A stretch of 64,000 nucleotides of DNA from positions 1 through 64,000 of the forward strand of contig CAYPNF010000031.1 in the NCBI GenBank assembly GCA_964411985.1. The letters are read 5' to 3'. Below the pieces are notes generated by a model. It was given only the letters and a program-made list of their open reading frames with translations. It had not been told where the DNA came from and searched no databases. This DNA is from CAYPNF01 sp964411985. Its GTDB lineage: Bacteria; Verrucomicrobiota; Verrucomicrobiia; Limisphaerales; J093. Positions within the stretch are counted from its first letter, which is position 1. The number at the start of each line of letters is the position of its first letter. Positions 26,324 to 36,434 of this stretch are shown piece by piece. The position numbers were made by a program, and so were the translations under genes.

Positions 26324-29300
26324 TTAGTTGCCCGAATAAGAGTAGGTCTGGAAGAAGAGGCGGATGTCTTTCACCCCATTCTCGTCCCACTTGCCCGGCT
26401 CGGTCTCCGCGCCGTGAATGAACCGCTGGATTCCCTTGGAGCCGTCGCTCAACAGCGTGCGCCCTGGGATGATCAGCAGCCACTGCGTGTTCCAAACCGA
26501 GCGCCCTATCAGACGTGAGCTGTAGGTCATTTCAGACACATCGAAGCCCGCGTCGTGATAAGCGCGCATCGCCGGGTGCTTGCGGAGCGTGCCGAATCCT
26601 CCCCCGAGGGAATCCTGGAGCGGAATCCAACTGGGATTGACTAGATCCTCCTGAGTCAACGGGAAGGGGACGGGCAACACTTGATCGAATACCGTCCATC
26701 TTCGCAGACTGGACTGGTCTCCTGAGGGGACGCGGCCGATGTCAATCCCCGTGGGAATCAGGTACACTCTTGGCATATTAGCCATGCCGCCCCCTTGATT
26801 GGTGGTTACGTTGAATGCGTTGTTGAAGTTGGCAAACCAAATGCCCACGCTGCGGATCTTCGTGGCAAAGTGGCTGGAATCATAAGCATTGTCCCCAGCC
26901 GCCAAATCGAGCCCAAAGAAGTTCTTGCCGAATTCAATGGTGCTCCCGAAGGGAATCACCAGTGCGGGCTCGGCGTCTGCCGCTGGACCAAAGGAGAGGC
27001 AGTAGCGCTGGAACTCAGGTACCGCCAGCAAATTGGCGGTGTAGCAGGTTCCCAGCTTCGTGCGCCAATCGGCATCGCCTTCAGGCCCGGGCGGGATGCG
27101 GAAAAGCTCGGTGCGAAGCGAGAAACGACCCGTTTCGGTCTCCGGGTTATTGAAACCATAGCGTCCTTTGAGAACGTCCCAATTCGCCTTGAGGCGGGCC
27201 AGGATGTCCGCCAGGCCAGGATCTCCCACCGCACCGCCCGCCAGAGGTTGGGGCAAGTTGAAGGTCTCATTGACAATGCTCCAGCGGCCGAGCGAACGTG
27301 CCCGAGCGATCTGCGCCATCAGGTTTCGCCCAGAGAGCGTCCCGCTCGTGGCAATGGGAAGCGCTGTCTCGTAGTCATAGGCCTTGGCGGCCAGATAGAC
27401 ATAGCGCGCTGCCAGGTCGAAGGCCGCCTGGTAACGCTGCAAGGCGTCGTTGCGGAAAATGCGAAACGCCATGTTGCGATAGCGGTTGGCCTGGAGCGGG
27501 CCAGCCTTGTGCATCCGAAAGGTCTGCTGCTCCACCTGCAAGCGTTGCCCCTCGGCCAACACCGACTCGTACTCCATCCGCGCGCTGTCCACCGCAGCCA
27601 GCAGCGATTGCACTTCGAGGCACTTCGCCTGCTGAGATTGGGCCAGAAGACGGAGTTCGACAAGGTCCCCTTCAAGTTCGAGGTTATGTTCCATCTCCGT
27701 GATCTCGCGTTCACTTTGTTTCACTTTCTCCTCGTTATTCAGCTCTAACGCTTTCTCGGTCACCTCGTAAAACGGTTGGAGTCCTCTGGCGACACTGTAC
27801 GCGGTGGCACCCACCATCTTGGGCAGGCCATGAGCGAAAGAGAATACTTCCACAAAAGACTTGGGCAGTTCCTCCGCGAGGGCTTCACCCCACTTACCGG
27901 CAATCTCCCCCATCACTTCAGCCTCTTTAGCCATCCACACCATTGCGGCAATCGAATCATTTTTTACCCTCAGGTAGTCTCCCATGTCTTTCATGTTCTT
28001 GACCACGCCCGCAAAGGTGCTGGACTTGTTTTGGAGCATTCCGAAATGCTCTTGCACCTCGTAGTTGAGATGGTGGAATTCGCTCAGGGAACGGCGCATG
28101 TCGCTGAGCGCAGAGACGAAATTCTCCAGAGCGATTTGAATGCGTCCCTCAGCCCGGCGCTGGCCAGTGTAGGTGCTGGGTTTCGAGGGCAGGCCCTGGG
28201 AACCAAGGTAGAAATCGACGCTCTTGGTTTCAGTCGTGAGCTTGGCGGGCAAGGATTCCTCATCGGCAATGTCCACGATCACATTCGTCAAAGTCAGGGT
28301 GATCGTCCGCCCCAGGTTGGTCAGCCCGGTGATATCGTGAAGGTCGATGTAGTTGTAATGGACCAGATCGGGTCCCTGGTAGCCTTGGGGGTAGGGTTGG
28401 CCAGCCCCGATGTCATCGGCATAGGGATAACCATAGACCTCCACCAACCGGTTGGTGAAATCTATCTCAGCCTCGACGATGGCCTGGTTGAATGATTCTT
28501 GGCTTTCGGCTTGATTGCGCAAGGCCTGGGCGTTGTAGCGGACATGGTCAAACACGGCTAGAGCGTTTCGCCAGGCATCCAGGGCTCGCTCGTAAATCTG
28601 GTCGAAGTGGGTTTCACCCGTGTCGGCATCCGCCGGGCTGATATCGAAGGGGACCACCCCGTTGGCCACACCAAGGGGATTCATTCCGCCGTCGGCGCGA
28701 TCCACCTGTGTCTGGACGGTGGCGTACTGGGCGGCGATCTCGGGCAACTCGGCCACTGTCCGGCGGTCAATCAGGCTGATCCCCGAATTCTCCGGATTGG
28801 GATCGTGGTCTGGCAGCAGGGAGTTGCCCACCACCCAATCGAAATAGGCGCCCATCCCGGCGCGGCTGGCCCACTCGGCCACTCCCCAACAACGGTTGGT
28901 GTCGGTGTCCCGCATGACCTGCCAGGTGTCCACGCCCTCCCCGGCATACAGGCTTCGGTAGGTGTCAGCGACGATCAAAGCTCCCGCGCGCGCCTTGGCT
29001 ACGGCCGATTGGCAGAATCGCTGCTCATGGAGGTAGGAAACGCCGACCGGTTCGGTGCCGACGTTGATTTGCTCTGACTGCGGGAGCCAGACAAAGTTGG
29101 TGTTCTGCAGCAGATCGTAATAGGCCTTGGTCGCGGAAAGGTACTGACCCCAGGCATCGCCGTGGCCTTGCGGGAAGAGTGCCTGAGCATCCGCCCCGTC
29201 AATGAAGCCGTCCAGGTCGCCGTTGGCATCGCGGACGTCATAGTTCAAGGCGTAGGCTACTTCGCCACCCGTGATGTCCGAAGTGAAGTTCCAGAACAAA

Positions 29301-32300
29301 CGGTTGTAGACGGGATAGGTGTCAATAGAGGGGGATTGGGAATCATCGCGTCCTCGCAGCAGCGCCAACTCCTCGTCCAGCAAGGTCGGCATCTGGTTCA
29401 TGAAGCAGAAGATCGAGGGCGCAGCGCTGCCCCACACCGGATCCGTGGTGCCCAATCCGATGGTCGGATCCAGGGCGTCGGCATAAGCCTCGTTGCCGAG
29501 CAAGACGTACAAGTCGGAGAGGCGTCCGGCAGCCAACAGCAAAGCCTGGTTGGCATCCGGATCGTTGAAACCAACATCGATGCTGAGTCGTTTGCTCTTC
29601 TCCAGCACGGTCTGATAAATCTGAATGAGGCCGTTCTGGTTCAGTGCCTCGAGGTTGAGCGGCACATCGCCCGCGTACGGTGGACCCGCTTGTGCCACCA
29701 TGTCCAGGGTGGTCAGCAGCCCGTGCTGGAAGTCCTTGATCCGTTGTTCGTAGGGAGTGATGGCTTGCATCACTCGTTTGATCCAACCTTCGGCTAGACT
29801 CGAGGGCGTCCAAGGACTCCAGTCCGGTCCGGCCGCCTGCTGGACCGCGGGATCAAGAGCCCGGTACCGGCAGCGGATCCAATGATCCGACAAACCGAAG
29901 ATCCCCGCATCACCGAGGGTAATGGAGCTCAGCCCGGCCGTCACCGGGCCGTAATCGTTCCAGGCGTCCGGATTGCTGCCCGCTGCGTACTGCCATTGGA
30001 ATTCGTACAATTCAGGCTTGCCCGCGAAATCCGCCGTGTAGCGCAGGTTCTGTTGCTCATCCAAGGGGTTCGAGGAGAGGATCGGATCCAGCTTGCCTAC
30101 ATATTTGGGCTGGTCCACCCGGATAATCTTCATGTCGATGATGTCGCTATCCTGAACCATACTTGTGTTCGTGCTGTTGTTGAACACGAGTGTGACGTAT
30201 CCGAGACCCTGGCCGATTCCCGCCGAGAGGGCGAGGGAATCGAAGGCTAAAGTGTCGTTGGTTAGAAGTACCGGAGAATCAGGTAATTGCCCGATGGCCC
30301 TGACCCAGGTGTCGTCAACTCCCGGCAGATTCGTGGCGGCGGCTCGACTAGTACCGTCGAGCAGATTCAACCGAAGGTAGTTGAACCGGGTGTCGGTCAT
30401 TTCCTCGTACTTACCGATCAACTGCAGCTCCTGGCCCGGGGCGGCGGTGGGATTCCAGTAGAGCCGATCCCGCAGATCCGGCGACAGGTCGCTGAAGTAC
30501 GTATAACCGTCCTTAGGGTCGATGTAACTCTTGAGGCCGGAAGGCACCCCAGCCAAGGAAGCCGTGCGTTTCACCGTCGGATCGATGAGTTCGACGCTCT
30601 TGGTGGCGCTCAGAAGCATGGATTGCTGATAGAGGATGTTCACGCTCTTTTGGCCACGAATCGCGGGGAGTCCGTCCCGGGCCTCGATCAGCGTACTGAC
30701 CACATTCAACACCGGCGCCGTTTGGGGCCAACTCACGGTGTAGAGGTAGTCCACAGGCTCCTGGTCCACGTTCGGCCCGCTCAGCCAGGGGATGGAGGCC
30801 CCCACGGCCGGTGGGTTGGAGAACCCAGGGAAAAAGAACCCTTCCTGCACGGGGTAGTAGTACCTCATGGTAATACTGGCCGTGTTCGTGCCGTCATCGG
30901 CGGCATTTTGGGCCCATGTGTAACCCTTGCGGTCACGCCAGGCGGAGTCGTAAGTAACGTTGGCGGCGTGGTTGCTCGGAGAATTGGAGGGAACCAGCGA
31001 GCTCAAAGGCAAGGGCGGCTGGATCATGCTTCCCGCCACGATATCGCTTGCGAAAGAATAGAAATCGTTTGTGCGGACGACTTGAAACACCGCGATCGCT
31101 TGGCGCGGGCTGATGCCAGGAGGAGCGTACTGGACCAGGACGTACGGGGGATCGTCGGGGGTGTTGAAATCATCCCGCAGCGCGTACACCCGGTCCCCGA
31201 GGACTAAGGCGTGCTCCTCGTTGGGGTTGTAGCCGGGAAGAGAAGGATCATTCTGGTAATAGACCTGCGGGTGCTGTTGGACAAAGCTCTGGCCCGGATG
31301 TAACCAGGGGATACCTGGAAGGAGCTCCAACGGCGCGTTGACCTCGGCAGGAACGACGGCCGGGTTGGCATACCCGCTCGAGTCGGTCAGGGTGCCATCC
31401 GCTAGGTCGCCTGAATCGAAACTATAGCAGGCAACAAGGTTCTGATCCGCGCCGGTGCCCTGATCATACATACCTTGCCTAATCTCCACCGGGTTTAGAA
31501 CCCGGCTCCAGAGCCGCACTTCGTCCACCAAGCCTGTGAAAAGCCCGTCTTGCTGTCTGCCGATCCAGAGGGGGCCGGCACCCGTTGTCAACCCTCCCGA
31601 GGGGAGATCGCGCTGAGCAACCGATTCACCGTTGAGATAGAAGCGCAAGCCCTGCAGGCCGGCGGAGTAGGTCAGCGCAATGTGGGACCACTCACCCACC
31701 GATACTCGTGCGTCGGAACCAAGGGTCTGCCCCGAGGTCTGATCTCGGAACATCAGTTGCCCATCCTGGATCAACAAGGTGTACTCGTCGTTGCCTTTCG
31801 ACAGCAGGGGCATGGAGCCGGTGTTGGTGGCAGGCTTCACCCAACACTCCAGGGTGAAGTTATCGCTCAACCGCAGACTCGGACTGTCATTGACAACGAG
31901 GTAGTCGTTCACGCCGTCGAACGAGAGACACGCCGTGCCTTCGTATTCGCGCGTCAAGGAATCGTTGCCCAGTCCACTCGCAATCACGATCTGGGACGGC
32001 GCGGAGGGCCAAAGGTTCGTGTACCAGTTGACCAGGGAGGGCCAGAAAATGGGAAGGTCCATTCCACATCGGGTTTGGTTGGCCCACCATACCTCGAGCC
32101 GGCCCGCGTTGACTGCAAACACCTGGGAGACGGGAGGGGTACTTGTGGAGTTGGTGGGGTAGTGGTAGAGATTGCCATTGTAACGGTCCCCGGTGGAGGG
32201 TTGCACGTATCCAGGCCATTGTAGATACGGTTCGGTCAGCGCAGGTTCACTCTCCAGGTGGGCGCCACTGGCCTCCCAGCTCACGAGACCGTGTAGTGTC

Positions 32301-34267
32301 CCCACGTAAGTCGTGCCATCAGCCCCAGATCCTAAGGTTGCGGTCCCGGACTGCTCTTCGAAGTGGAACTCCCCAACCAAATGATCATAAAAAGGATGCT
32401 CCGGTGTGAGATCGCGGCTCATCCACAAGGCCACTTGACTTCCAGGTAACGCCGCCGACCAAATGCGAACCTCATCGATGCCCCCATCATACGACAAAGC
32501 CGACGGAGGGGCGATACCATTCCAACCCAGCAGCAGGTCAGCAGCGCCTTCGGAGAAGACCGAACTTCCGTCAAAGGAGTCTTGGCCAGCCGGTTGACCA
32601 TCGATGTAGAACTGGACCGAGCCTGGCCGGCCGGTTTGTACCACGACCGCCACATGGGACCATTGGTTCTGTGTTAACCGGCCGGTCGAGACACTGAGGT
32701 GGCCGGCCGGATTGGAGGGTGACGCCGGACTGATGTAAGCCAGGGCTCCGTTCGTCACCATCAGGCTGTATCCGTTCGTTCCTTTCGCCACAATGGGCAT
32801 AGCAGTCCCGGCCGGGGTGTTTTGTAGAGACACCCAGGCTTCAAGGGTCAAAGCACTCGTGATGTTGGTGGAGAAGGAAGTGGAAGGAGACACCATGACA
32901 TAGCCGCCTTCGAAGTCGAGGGCCCCATGCGTCTTCGGCGCTTCTGGCCTCAGCTCACGACCTATCTCCCAAGTCCAATCCTGAAGATCGAAGTAATCGG
33001 AATCGGTACTGTAAACCGAATGTACCGCTTCAAAGGCGACGGTTTGCCCGTCCAGGTACTTCAGCAGGCAAAACCCGGGCTCGGAGGTGTAAAGGCTCTT
33101 GTCGTCCTGTAGCTTCGCGTGGCCATCCGGTTCCTGAAAGCTCATTAAGTCGACACCCAGAGTCTCGGGGAACTGGACGGTTGGGCCCCGGTTTGTCGCA
33201 GCAGGATCGCCACGGACGTAGAGCTGCGCGGATGGGTCCCAGGCGGCCGAGTAATGGTTCACCTCGAAAGGCCAAAGCACATCGAGCTGGCTCTTCGCCA
33301 TCCAATAGACTTCAATCTGCCAAGGGAACTCGGTCGCGCGCACGGCATAAAGCCATCCGTTCTGTGCCCCCTGGCCGTGTTGATAGAGGAATTCGGTGTT
33401 CGACTGTTGGTCTAATGGGTCTTTGAGACCTCGTACCACCCTGGATGTGAGGTCCTCGGTCCCATATTGGGCCACGCTCACCGGCAGCAAGCGCTGCCCA
33501 ATCGCCACCGTCTGTACCGTCACCAGGGGTTCGAGTACCTGGACAATCTCTGTTCCTTGGAGGGTCTCAACGCCGTTAGCGTCTTTGGAGGAGTAGGTGA
33601 GCAGGAACTTGCCGCGCACGTCCTTTGCGGCGTGGAGACTGTTGGCGCTATCCAGCCAGACCATGTTCGTGTCGACGATCTGGTTGTTGTACCAAATGGT
33701 TGGGAGGGTTGGAGCTGAGGGCAGCTGAACCATCGGCGCCCCGTAGGGTGGCTCAGTCCAATAGAGGCGAACCGGACGGCCTGTGGGGAAATCCGAAACG
33801 GTGTAGGTGACTGGATAGACGCCATCGCCCTGCATTTTCCAGGAAACGGTGACGGCACCCTGGTCGATCGCGTACAATTGATGGGCGTAGTCAATCCAGA
33901 CGACCCGTTTGGCATCGCTGGCACTCAACTGAGGCGCAACGTTCGTGTTGGCCCCCAAGGGTGCAGGCAACGCCTGGCCCAGGCTGTAATTGGCTTGAAC
34001 CGCTCCGCACGCCATCCCAAAGCGTGACTGCGCAATGCGCACCTGCGGGCTGGCAGGTGCTCTGCGCTGGGTGTCCCCTTTGAAATCGCTACCTCCGTAA
34101 CAGGCTGTGCCTACAGGGGTCCAAACGGTTCCGGCCGAGCCGCGCGGATACCAGGAGTTCACGTATTCGGTGGTGGACAACGGCTGTCCCAAGGCGGGCT
34201 GCATGAGCACCCCCACCCCAGTCAGAAACCCGAACAGAAACTTCCAGCCTGTTTGATACGCTCTCAT
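26324..34267 (-). CDS. Giant secreted LamG-domain protein (2647 aa)
   Basis: The largest gene of the window. The start at 34267 is supported by GGAGG five bases upstream and gives a signal peptide (FLFGFLTGVGVLMQPALGQ). Two LamG/concanavalin-like jelly-roll domains are visible: about 447-605 (ALDFEGGYVMV, LTLEAWVSL, WSHVAVVVQTG, YDGGIDEVRIW) and about 779-925 (CLSFDGVNDYLVV, FTLECWVKP, WSHIALTYSAG, VDEVRLWSRVL). The first 440 residues and 950-2160 are beta-rich and Trp/Tyr-rich with no family I recognise. Residues about 2170-2255 form a charged coiled coil (EREITEMEHNLELEGDLVEL and on). The last 390 residues are again unknown. LamG domains usually bind sugars or proteins; this size and layout suggest a surface or matrix component. 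It sits between the fibre gene (56-base gap) and the small calcium-loop protein. Confidence 0.85.
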   Translation of the reverse strand: MRAYQTGWKFLFGFLTGVGVLMQPALGQPLSTTEYVNSWYPRGSAGTVWTPVGTACYGGSDFKGDTQRRAPASPQVRIAQSRFGMACGAVQANYSLGQALPAPLGANTNVAPQLSASDAKRVVWIDYAHQLYAIDQGAVTVSWKMQGDGVYPVTYTVSDFPTGRPVRLYWTEPPYGAPMVQLPSAPTLPTIWYNNQIVDTNMVWLDSANSLHAAKDVRGKFLLTYSSKDANGVETLQGTEIVQVLEPLVTVQTVAIGQRLLPVSVAQYGTEDLTSRVVRGLKDPLDQQSNTEFLYQHGQGAQNGWLYAVRATEFPWQIEVYWMAKSQLDVLWPFEVNHYSAAWDPSAQLYVRGDPAATNRGPTVQFPETLGVDLMSFQEPDGHAKLQDDKSLYTSEPGFCLLKYLDGQTVAFEAVHSVYSTDSDYFDLQDWTWEIGRELRPEAPKTHGALDFEGGYVMVSPSTSFSTNITSALTLEAWVSLQNTPAGTAMPIVAKGTNGYSLMVTNGALAYISPASPSNPAGHLSVSTGRLTQNQWSHVAVVVQTGRPGSVQFYIDGQPAGQDSFDGSSVFSEGAADLLLGWNGIAPPSALSYDGGIDEVRIWSAALPGSQVALWMSRDLTPEHPFYDHLVGEFHFEEQSGTATLGSGADGTTYVGTLHGLVSWEASGAHLESEPALTEPYLQWPGYVQPSTGDRYNGNLYHYPTNSTSTPPVSQVFAVNAGRLEVWWANQTRCGMDLPIFWPSLVNWYTNLWPSAPSQIVIASGLGNDSLTREYEGTACLSFDGVNDYLVVNDSPSLRLSDNFTLECWVKPATNTGSMPLLSKGNDEYTLLIQDGQLMFRDQTSGQTLGSDARVSVGEWSHIALTYSAGLQGLRFYLNGESVAQRDLPSGGLTTGAGPLWIGRQQDGLFTGLVDEVRLWSRVLNPVEIRQGMYDQGTGADQNLVACYSFDSGDLADGTLTDSSGYANPAVVPAEVNAPLELLPGIPWLHPGQSFVQQHPQVYYQNDPSLPGYNPNEEHALVLGDRVYALRDDFNTPDDPPYVLVQYAPPGISPRQAIAVFQVVRTNDFYSFASDIVAGSMIQPPLPLSSLVPSNSPSNHAANVTYDSAWRDRKGYTWAQNAADDGTNTASITMRYYYPVQEGFFFPGFSNPPAVGASIPWLSGPNVDQEPVDYLYTVSWPQTAPVLNVVSTLIEARDGLPAIRGQKSVNILYQQSMLLSATKSVELIDPTVKRTASLAGVPSGLKSYIDPKDGYTYFSDLSPDLRDRLYWNPTAAPGQELQLIGKYEEMTDTRFNYLRLNLLDGTSRAAATNLPGVDDTWVRAIGQLPDSPVLLTNDTLAFDSLALSAGIGQGLGYVTLVFNNSTNTSMVQDSDIIDMKIIRVDQPKYVGKLDPILSSNPLDEQQNLRYTADFAGKPELYEFQWQYAAGSNPDAWNDYGPVTAGLSSITLGDAGIFGLSDHWIRCRYRALDPAVQQAAGPDWSPWTPSSLAEGWIKRVMQAITPYEQRIKDFQHGLLTTLDMVAQAGPPYAGDVPLNLEALNQNGLIQIYQTVLEKSKRLSIDVGFNDPDANQALLLAAGRLSDLYVLLGNEAYADALDPTIGLGTTDPVWGSAAPSIFCFMNQMPTLLDEELALLRGRDDSQSPSIDTYPVYNRLFWNFTSDITGGEVAYALNYDVRDANGDLDGFIDGADAQALFPQGHGDAWGQYLSATKAYYDLLQNTNFVWLPQSEQINVGTEPVGVSYLHEQRFCQSAVAKARAGALIVADTYRSLYAGEGVDTWQVMRDTDTNRCWGVAEWASRAGMGAYFDWVVGNSLLPDHDPNPENSGISLIDRRTVAELPEIAAQYATVQTQVDRADGGMNPLGVANGVVPFDISPADADTGETHFDQIYERALDAWRNALAVFDHVRYNAQALRNQAESQESFNQAIVEAEIDFTNRLVEVYGYPYADDIGAGQPYPQGYQGPDLVHYNYIDLHDITGLTNLGRTITLTLTNVIVDIADEESLPAKLTTETKSVDFYLGSQGLPSKPSTYTGQRRAEGRIQIALENFVSALSDMRRSLSEFHHLNYEVQEHFGMLQNKSSTFAGVVKNMKDMGDYLRVKNDSIAAMVWMAKEAEVMGEIAGKWGEALAEELPKSFVEVFSFAHGLPKMVGATAYSVARGLQPFYEVTEKALELNNEEKVKQSEREITEMEHNLELEGDLVELRLLAQSQQAKCLEVQSLLAAVDSARMEYESVLAEGQRLQVEQQTFRMHKAGPLQANRYRNMAFRIFRNDALQRYQAAFDLAARYVYLAAKAYDYETALPIATSGTLSGRNLMAQIARARSLGRWSIVNETFNLPQPLAGGAVGDPGLADILARLKANWDVLKGRYGFNNPETETGRFSLRTELFRIPPGPEGDADWRTKLGTCYTANLLAVPEFQRYCLSFGPAADAEPALVIPFGSTIEFGKNFFGLDLAAGDNAYDSSHFATKIRSVGIWFANFNNAFNVTTNQGGGMANMPRVYLIPTGIDIGRVPSGDQSSLRRWTVFDQVLPVPFPLTQEDLVNPSWIPLQDSLGGGFGTLRKHPAMRAYHDAGFDVSEMTYSSRLIGRSVWNTQWLLIIPGRTLLSDGSKGIQRFIHGAETEPGKWDENGVKDIRLFFQTYSYSGN

Positions 34268-34323
34268 CTAAGCCTCCGCTTCAGGAAAGGGTTGCTCGAT
34301 CGCTTCATGAACGCTTCTCCCAC

Positions 34324-35616
34324 TCAATTGAGTCTTATTATGAACGCGAGGACGTAGTAGGGAGGCATGATGCTATGCGCGACATTACTCCCATTAGTGC
34401 TGGTCATGAAATGATGCGCTCCATGGCCGCTCTTGTTCCCTGGGGCTGCTACTACTTCGTCGGTGTCGCTGGTGTCATAAGCCGCAATGTATCCAATATT
34501 CTGCACGGTGTTCGTATGATAGTGGCTCGGCATTTCGTCTATCGTAAGCGTGTGAGTCGCTGAGCCTCCTAGATTTCCCACCACCCGCGTGATGAGATTC
34601 GTGCCATTCAGCTCATTTGTGCCTTGGCCCGCGGCTAGAACGAAGCGGCCGCTCAGATCCGGAACTGGCTTGCCGTCTTTCGTCTTTGCCTTGCCATCGC
34701 ACAACGCCCAACCCAAGGGAGCCGTCGTGCCGGACCACATGATGATGCCGCCAATGGGTACGATTCCACCCCCGGTAGTCGAGCAATCGGATAGGTCAAC
34801 CGTTCCATGCAGGGTTGTCTGACCGGAAACATCCATGCCTTTCGTCAATGTGGCGGTTTCAGTCAGGGTCGTGGGTCCGGACAGCAGAATGGACCCGGAT
34901 ACACTCAGGTCTTTTCGGAGAGTCGCGCTGCCCGACACCGTCAAGGTTTTGCTGAATTGGGCATCCACGTCGGCCGTAAGCGCACTTCCGGACACCGCCA
35001 GGCCATTGGTCGCGTAGAAGGTCCCTGCACCCGCGCTGTTGGCGTATTGGGCGTACTGCGCCTGAAAAGCGAATGGGGCGGAAAGCATCTGCTGGCGAGG
35101 CGAGCACTCGATACCTGCGGTCGGATTCCGATCTTCATCCTGCTTCACCGTCAGACCCAGGAAGCGATCGGAACTCCCGGAGGAAGTACGGAAGACGTCC
35201 CGTAACGCACGGAATGAAGGGGAGAGGGGTTTTGTCAGGGGACTACCGCCCTCACCCAGCACCAGGTTAAAGTTCCCATCCTTGACATACACGCTGTAGC
35301 CTTCAGCCCAGAGCAGTCCGCTGTTCGTGCTCGTCGCGCTGTCCCAAACGCGAAACTCCATGTCGTAGAGGCCGTCAGTGTAGCTCTTGTTGGGCTGCAG
35401 GCTCTCCAAGCGTCCCTGATAGTTCACCACCTCGGGAACGACCACCTGTTCCTGCGCGTGCAGTCCGGGAACCAGACCCGCGAGGAAAACCAGAATCAAA
35501 AGGCTGGCAGCTACCCGGACGCGGTTGGCCGGTAGGGGGGCGGAGGAGGCGACACGCGCTCCGATCCGACACGCCAGGGTATAGAACATCTGTACGTTTT
35601 TTATGCTCGATTTCAT
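34324..35616 (-). CDS. Secreted fibre-like protein with C-terminal phage tail-collar domain
   Basis: A 430-residue exported protein. The ATG at 35616 has GAGGA eight bases upstream; the in-frame TTG at 35631 lies inside that ribosome site. A long leader ends in LLILVFLAGLVPGLHAQ. Residues about 55-190 are a domain that reads like tail-fibre attachment or structural sequence (VVNYQGRLESL, YDMEFRVWDS, LSAPFAFQAQYAQYA). Residues about 205-290 are short strand repeats of the type LTVSGSATL, LSVSGSILL, TLTKGMDVSG, as in trimeric beta-helical fibre shafts. The C-terminal 150 residues are a tail-collar domain: PIGGIIMWSGTTAPLGWALCDG-like (start PIGGIIMW, then GWALCDG), VPDLSGRFVLAAG, HTLTIDEMPSHYH and the final HSIMPPYYVLAFIIRLN. 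No other phage gene is nearby, so this is a host surface protein. Confidence 0.87.
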   Translation of the reverse strand: MKSSIKNVQMFYTLACRIGARVASSAPLPANRVRVAASLLILVFLAGLVPGLHAQEQVVVPEVVNYQGRLESLQPNKSYTDGLYDMEFRVWDSATSTNSGLLWAEGYSVYVKDGNFNLVLGEGGSPLTKPLSPSFRALRDVFRTSSGSSDRFLGLTVKQDEDRNPTAGIECSPRQQMLSAPFAFQAQYAQYANSAGAGTFYATNGLAVSGSALTADVDAQFSKTLTVSGSATLRKDLSVSGSILLSGPTTLTETATLTKGMDVSGQTTLHGTVDLSDCSTTGGGIVPIGGIIMWSGTTAPLGWALCDGKAKTKDGKPVPDLSGRFVLAAGQGTNELNGTNLITRVVGNLGGSATHTLTIDEMPSHYHTNTVQNIGYIAAYDTSDTDEVVAAPGNKSGHGAHHFMTSTNGSNVAHSIMPPYYVLAFIIRLN

Positions 35617-35637
35617 AATGGGTTTCCTCAATTCATT

Positions 35638-36420
35638 TCATTCCAGTTGCCCGATCGTGGTGAGGCGCTGTATGCGGAACCGGCCCTGAACCTGGACCGG
35701 TTGGTAAAGTCCTTCGATAGTCTCCCGGAAATCACCACCATTCTCGTCAACCCCCCACTTCGGGTTGGTTGGTTTCAGAGGATCCTGGGCCGCGAACTGA
35801 AAGGATACGTTCCGGGTGATATCGAAAGATTCGACGCCGGCCGGCAGCTTGCTTTTGTCGTCATTTTGCACCTGCCAGTTGTCGTGCAGGGGCGCATAGA
35901 CGTGTACGAACGGGTTCACCAGATCATCATAGGGAAGGGGGACGACTCCGTTGAGCGTGCCGCCGATGCCGAACTGGCCGTTCAGAGGTTGTGGGGTCAT
36001 CAAAGGGAAGTTCACCGAACTGATTCGGGTGACGCGGCTCTGCGCATTGGTCTGTTGGATGCCAGCCACTTTGGATTCATCGCTCAGCAAGCGATAGGTA
36101 CCGTTGGTGGTCACCTGGCCGGTCAGAATGTTGGTCTCTTGTGCACTATTCGCACTGTAGGCCAGCAGCACTCGCTGGATCAGCCGCGCCTGGTTGGTGA
36201 CGTCTACGTGAATGATCACCCGGAAGCTGAAGGGGTTCGCAGCGGGCAGGTTCGTCTTGGTATCCCACGCGGCCGAGGCCGGCCCAGGTCGGTTAATGCT
36301 CTCCACGACGACGGTACCCACCCAGAGGCCGGTGTTACTGGGATTCTCAGCGCAGGCCGACGCGAGCAGGAATAGGAAGAGTCCAGTCCCGATCTGCCGC
36401 GCGCACTTTGAAATTCGCAT
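35638..36420 (-). CDS. Secreted or lipid-anchored hypothetical protein of the LamG operon
   Basis: A 260-residue protein. The ATG at 36420 has an excellent ribosome site (GAGGA, six bases away); an ATG at 36438 overlaps the upstream stop as ATGA and is a possible coupled start adding six residues. The N-terminus is MRISKCARQIGTGLFLFLLA followed by SAC-AEN, which can be a type I signal or a weak lipobox with Cys at about 22. The mature part has NTGLWVGTVVVESINRPG, PFSFRVIIHVDVTNQARLIQ, and NPFVHVYAPLHDNWQ, a pattern of beta-strands, and no family I recognise. It lies 21 bases before the fibre gene and 14 bases after the first operon gene. Confidence 0.7.
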   Translation of the reverse strand: MRISKCARQIGTGLFLFLLASACAENPSNTGLWVGTVVVESINRPGPASAAWDTKTNLPAANPFSFRVIIHVDVTNQARLIQRVLLAYSANSAQETNILTGQVTTNGTYRLLSDESKVAGIQQTNAQSRVTRISSVNFPLMTPQPLNGQFGIGGTLNGVVPLPYDDLVNPFVHVYAPLHDNWQVQNDDKSKLPAGVESFDITRNVSFQFAAQDPLKPTNPKWGVDENGGDFRETIEGLYQPVQVQGRFRIQRLTTIGQLE

Positions 36421-36434
36421 AGTTGTTCCTCGGT

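Noticed and set aside
31550..32224. Plus-strand open frames inside the giant LamG gene (for example 224 codons here, others at 26795, 28607, 30287)
   Set aside because: Long antisense frames are expected in GC-rich coding DNA. They lack ribosome sites, signal peptides and domain motifs, while the sense gene has clear LamG domains.
34324..35616. Prophage remnant suggested by the tail-collar domain
   Set aside because: No integrase, capsid, terminase or other phage gene lies nearby, and the protein has an export signal and sits in an operon of secreted proteins.
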